Source: Scleroderma bovista (lineage: Eukaryota; Basidiomycota; Agaricomycetes; Boletales; Sclerodermataceae). From it: 64,000 nucleotides of DNA. This document shows positions 60,792 through 64,000 of the stretch, one piece after another. Numbering within the stretch: the stretch's first letter is position 1; each line of letters opens with the position of its first letter. Both the position numbers and the translations under genes were made by a program. The notes below the pieces were generated by a model, which saw only the letters and a list, made by a program, of their open reading frames with translations, was not told the origin of the DNA and did not search any database. The stretch spans positions 186,001-250,000 of the forward strand of contig JAYMGJ010000172.1 in the NCBI GenBank assembly GCA_037178675.1. Direction: 5' to 3'.

Positions 60792-62591
60792 ATGTCCGCG
60801 TCCCCAGCTCCCCCAGATATCTCGGCCCTGTCCCTTGCACCCCAGTCTGCCCTCCAGCAACCCCAACGTCTTCATGACACTCACGAGTTTGACGGTCCTG
60901 CCACCAGTCCAGGAAGAGCCCCCTACTACTTCTCCTCATCGCCCCAGATCCCCCTGCAATCTCAGTATAATCCACCCGGCATGAGCGCGTCTCCCTTCAA
61001 GATCAAACCCGCAGTCCGTGGGGGACTTCCCATCGTATGTTACTCTTGTCCATTCCATTCTTGCCCTGCTCACCAGCCCACAGCAATGGTTGGAAAATTC
61101 TATCCCTGTCCCCGAAAATCGCTCGCTCTCCCCAAACAACAACTCCGATTTTTCCTCGTCAGGTGGTTCGCCCCCTATGGGTCACCTCGCCGCTCCTCCG
61201 TCTGCGATCGCACCCACGACCCCCACCCAAAACAGTGAAGATGAGATTATACCCACCGCCATTGTAATCAAGAACATACCTTTCAACGTGAAACGTGAAA
61301 CGCTCCTTGATATCATCGTAGGTCATCTGCCCTCCGTCCCGTCCCCTTTAACTTATCTCGATTAGGCATCGTTGTCCATCCCTTCCCCTTATGCCTTCAA
61401 CTACCATCTCGATCAGCAGGGCTCCTTCCGCGGCCTCGCCTTCGCGAATTTCCGCCAGCCCTCAGACGCGGATGCCGTCGTTGCTGCCCTCAACGGATTC
61501 GAAGTCCAGGGCCGCAAACTTCGTGTCGAGTACAAGAAAGTCTTGCAGGCAGGCGAAAAGGAGCGCATCGAGAGAGAAAAGGCCCTTCGTCGCATGCGCT
61601 CCATGCAGATGGAAAAAGAGCAGCAGGCAGCTCAACAGATTCCGTACGACGATTTCGGTCCCATTTCTCCTCTACAATTTACTCCTCAGCGCTCTTTCTC
61701 CTCCGGAGCGTGCCAGCAACAGTACTCGCCCCCGCCGATCCCTCCGCTCCCTACGCAGGGCCTCGGCTCAGCGACGACCCCGCCCCTCGCTCCTGCGACG
61801 CCGAGTTCGTCAGATAAAGCTTCACCCTCCAACGAGCTAGACTTGAACGACCCGTCCACACTTGAAATCTACTCTAGAATTTTGCTTTTCAAGGACGACC
61901 CCATGCGGGATGAACTTGCATTTTCTAGGACTCTGGCTCCCAGACAGAGGAGGGTAGTTCATCTCATTGCTCAAAAATTGGGCGTGTACCATTATTCCGT
62001 CGGCGAAGGCGAAGATAGATATGCCGTCGTAACTCGCATCGATCCAAACAGGGTTAGATCTCTCCTTGCATAATAACCGTGACAGATCTGACTGACTGCG
62101 GTTAGTTTCAGAGGACCCAGCCTTCTACCTTATCGCGCGCTCCCTCCGCGTATCTTTCACCGTCATCTACATCACAGAGCCAGCTTGCTAATTCCCTGCG
62201 CATGAAAAAGTCCATGCCTGACATGAAGACCCTACACACTCAAGCCCCACGCCTTATGACACGTGCATCCAACGGAAATATCCGCGAGGGCTACGCCACC
62301 ATCGCATCTCCATCTCGCCGTTCCCCTGGTGGGTTTGGCTCCCTTTTTGGCTCAAGCCTTGGTGGTGGTGGTGGTGGTGGTGGGATTCCCCCTGTACCCA
62401 GTCTCCCGTTCAGCGTCACGGGCACCATCAACAGTGGACTGAGCGAGGGTGGCGCGAGCGGCGTCGTGAGGCAGCCCCGCGGTCCGGGTGTGGGTGGGTT
62501 TGGGATTCGGCGCATGACGAATAACGAGGGCCAGGGCCCTGCGCGCAGCGCTGGTCTCGAAGCTCGCTCGCACGAGCCTTTGGAAATATAG
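60792..62591 (+). CDS. RNA-binding protein with RRM and R3H domains (Pin4/Cip1-Cip2 type)
   Basis: Related to yeast Pin4 and fission-yeast Cip1/Cip2, RNA-binding proteins linked to cell-cycle checkpoint and stress responses. Start MSASPAPPDISALSLAPQS at 60792. After an intron near 61035-61080, a Ser/Pro-rich part ends EDEIIPTAIVIKNIPFNVKRETLLDII. A further intron joins ASLSIPSPYAFNYHLDQQGSFRGLAFANFRQPSDADAVVAALNGFEVQGRKLRVEYKK, giving the RRM with RNP2 (IVIKNIPF) and RNP1 (GLAFANF). A basic helix follows, and then the R3H part (LLFKDDPMRDELAFSRTLAPRQRRVVHLIAQKLGVYHYSVGE). The C-terminus has a short Gly run and ends ARSHEPLEI. RRM-then-R3H order is diagnostic for this family. Confidence 0.9.
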
Positions 62592-63140
62592 ACTTGCGGG
62601 ACATATCTTACCTGCTAAATCCTCAGCTCGCCCACAGATCGCCCCGCGAGCTGGTATGTACCTGTTCATGATCACTCACATTTTAATACGATGGTTCGTG
62701 TCCAAAGTTCAGTGTTTCACTTTTTCTCTGTTCTGTCTTTCACATCTGGGTGTGCAATATCTGAGATCTTTCTCGACGCTCTTTCAGCCCCGTACTTTTT
62801 CGTTCCGTTCGGGCCTCTCGTTGTTTCGCCCATCTCTCTCCTCATCTTCCGTAACTGTATACCGCATTCCTTGCTAACACACAACCAAATCTCAAATGAT
62901 CTCTTTTCTCCCTCTCTTCTCTGGAATTGGTGACTTTCATTAATAATCTTTTCATGACCCGTCGTACTACACAAACATCACATGGTAGCGCTCAAAATTA
63001 GTCCTTGAATTTCTGTTATATATGCTAGTGCTTAGTTGACCTCTATCATTTGAATCGAACCTTTTGCTTCTGGATCCTTGCAATATACGCGCTTTCTGTC
63101 TTGCTTTTCCCTCAAGCCTAGTATTGTGAACATACCCAGA
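62592..63140. other. Spacer between the PIN4-like gene and NUC1
   Basis: T-rich sequence, probably PIN4-like 3' UTR followed by the NUC1 promoter. Short ORFs only; no gene supported. Confidence 0.5.
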
Positions 63141-64000
63141 ATGCCCAGTGCAGTGGTCATACACACAGCCTGCTTTGCAGTCGGTGCAGTTGTCGGAGGC
63201 GGGTTCGTGACTGTCGTGTCTGCGCGAAGCAGGAGGCTCGAATCACCAGCACCAGCCCCGTCTCTTTCAACTAGCACCGCGGTCGTCCCTGCTGTCCCTC
63301 CGATCATAGAAGTAGGGCCTTCTGGAGATGCAAGGTTACAAAGTGGTGTAGTTGCGAGTGCGTTGGTGTCGCCAGTCCTAAAATACGGACACCCAGGTGC
63401 GTTTTTTTTTTCCCTGGCACAGCACCATCAGGCTAATCCCTGTGCGTACTAGGACCAGTGCCGGACCTGTTGGTGCGCAAGGCATACACGGCGGCATACG
63501 ATAGACGTCTTCGACACCCCGCATGGGTAAAATAGCTTTTACTTGCTGTAGGATTTGGTGCTGAAAGGATCGTTTTCACAGACAGCGGAACACCTCACAC
63601 TGGCCTCGCTTGGCAAGTCTTCGCTGGTGTCGCCGCCCTCGAATGGTGAGGGCGGGGACAGGATGAGGTCGACATTCACAGAGGACACGTCGTTACCTGA
63701 TCTTTTCCGCGCGAAGTTACAGGATTTCTTCAAAAGTGGATACGACAGGGGGCATATGTACGTTTCTGTTTGCTCTGGTGGTATAACGTTCGATGTGATT
63801 AGCTGCAAATGACAGGGTCCCTGCTGCAGATGCAAAGGTATCTCAGGATGCTATGGATGAAACGTTTTTGCTCTCGAATATCGCTCCTCAGGTCGGGGAC
63901 GGGTTCAACCGCCACTGTGAGCGTGCTTTGTGTGTTGCGATCTTGTCCTCATTGTTGGCACGGCAGACTGGGCGTATGTCGAAGACTGGTGCAGACGTCT
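63141..64000 (+). CDS. NUC1: Mitochondrial endonuclease G (NUC1), 3' end beyond the window
   Basis: DNA/RNA non-specific nuclease of the mitochondrial intermembrane space, linked to mtDNA turnover and cell death. Start MPSAVVIHTACFAVGAVVGG at 63141 gives a hydrophobic N-terminal segment, the usual membrane anchor or targeting part. Exons then give LVSPVLKYGHPGPVPDLLVRKAYTAAYDRRLRHPAW, an intron of 56 bp, TAEHLTLASLGKSSLV, FRAKLQDFFKSGYDRGHMVPAADAKVSQDAMDETFLLSNIAPQVGDGFNRHYWAYVEDWCRRL. The catalytic motif DRGHM and the metal-site Asn region (NIAPQ..GFNRHYW) are intact. The last visible exon runs off the window end, so the C-terminus is missing here. Confidence 0.93.

Noticed and set aside
60194..60793. 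Overlapping plus and minus ORFs upstream of the PIN4-like gene
   Set aside because: Low-complexity composition, no domain and no intron signals in frame; best read as promoter and leader.
1..64000. CRISPR arrays, rRNA genes, prokaryotic operons or an integrated virus
   Set aside because: No regularly spaced short repeats, no rRNA-like sequence and no viral replication or capsid gene were seen; the intron-rich gene structure is fungal throughout.

Overview
The window is nuclear DNA from a filamentous basidiomycete, most probably an Agaricomycete. Genes are dense and split by many short introns (about 45-60 bp, GT..AG). The gene set includes STRIPAK striatin, the CCR4-NOT scaffold, NuA4 Eaf1/Vid21, the E3-binding protein X of pyruvate dehydrogenase, and DUF6534 membrane proteins typical of mushrooms. 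There is no prokaryotic, plasmid or CRISPR signal. Because the genes are spliced, I rebuilt them by joining exon reading frames; several (UBE2C-type E2, TMA7, the small hydrophobic proteins, DUF6534) are invisible as single ORFs.

Layout. The left third (1-25 kb) is rearranged. It opens with a decayed fragment of the NOT1 gene whose intact copy lies 34.7 kb to the right. Next come a tandem pair of sugar transporters (1.4-6.3 kb) and a complete PIF/Harbinger DNA transposon (6889-10493; 109-bp inverted repeats, TCA target duplication, transposase plus SANT/Myb protein). The cytosolic tryptophanyl-tRNA synthetase, a first LOG-family gene, a PI-PLC X-domain protein and the checkpoint clamp gene RAD1 follow. 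The RAD1 3' end was duplicated in tandem with a convergent gene for a small hydrophobic, Cys/Arg-tailed protein, leaving a RAD1 remnant and two copies of the small gene. Two more LOG genes lie at 20.3-21.4 and 23.5-24.7 kb.

The middle and right (26-64 kb) are mostly conserved housekeeping genes: PDX1, VID21/EAF1 (a divergent pair), NOT1, an S9-like peptidase, TMA7, striatin, class II cAMP phosphodiesterase, EDE1 and a UBE2C-type E2 (another divergent pair), a PIN4-like RRM/R3H protein, and the start of mitochondrial endonuclease G (NUC1), cut by the window end. Between phosphodiesterase and EDE1 is a second small duplication zone: a decayed 5' copy of a DUF6534 gene, an unidentified ORF, and an intact DUF6534 gene.

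Functional themes are gene expression (WRS1, NOT1, VID21, TMA7, PIN4), cell cycle and DNA integrity (RAD1, UBE2C, NUC1), signalling (striatin, phosphodiesterase, PLC) and endocytosis (EDE1). No biosynthetic cluster is apparent. The items that look least described are the duplicated small hydrophobic proteins, the LOG triplet with its 9-nt exon, and the Harbinger element whose transposase carries a stop at a conserved tryptophan position.
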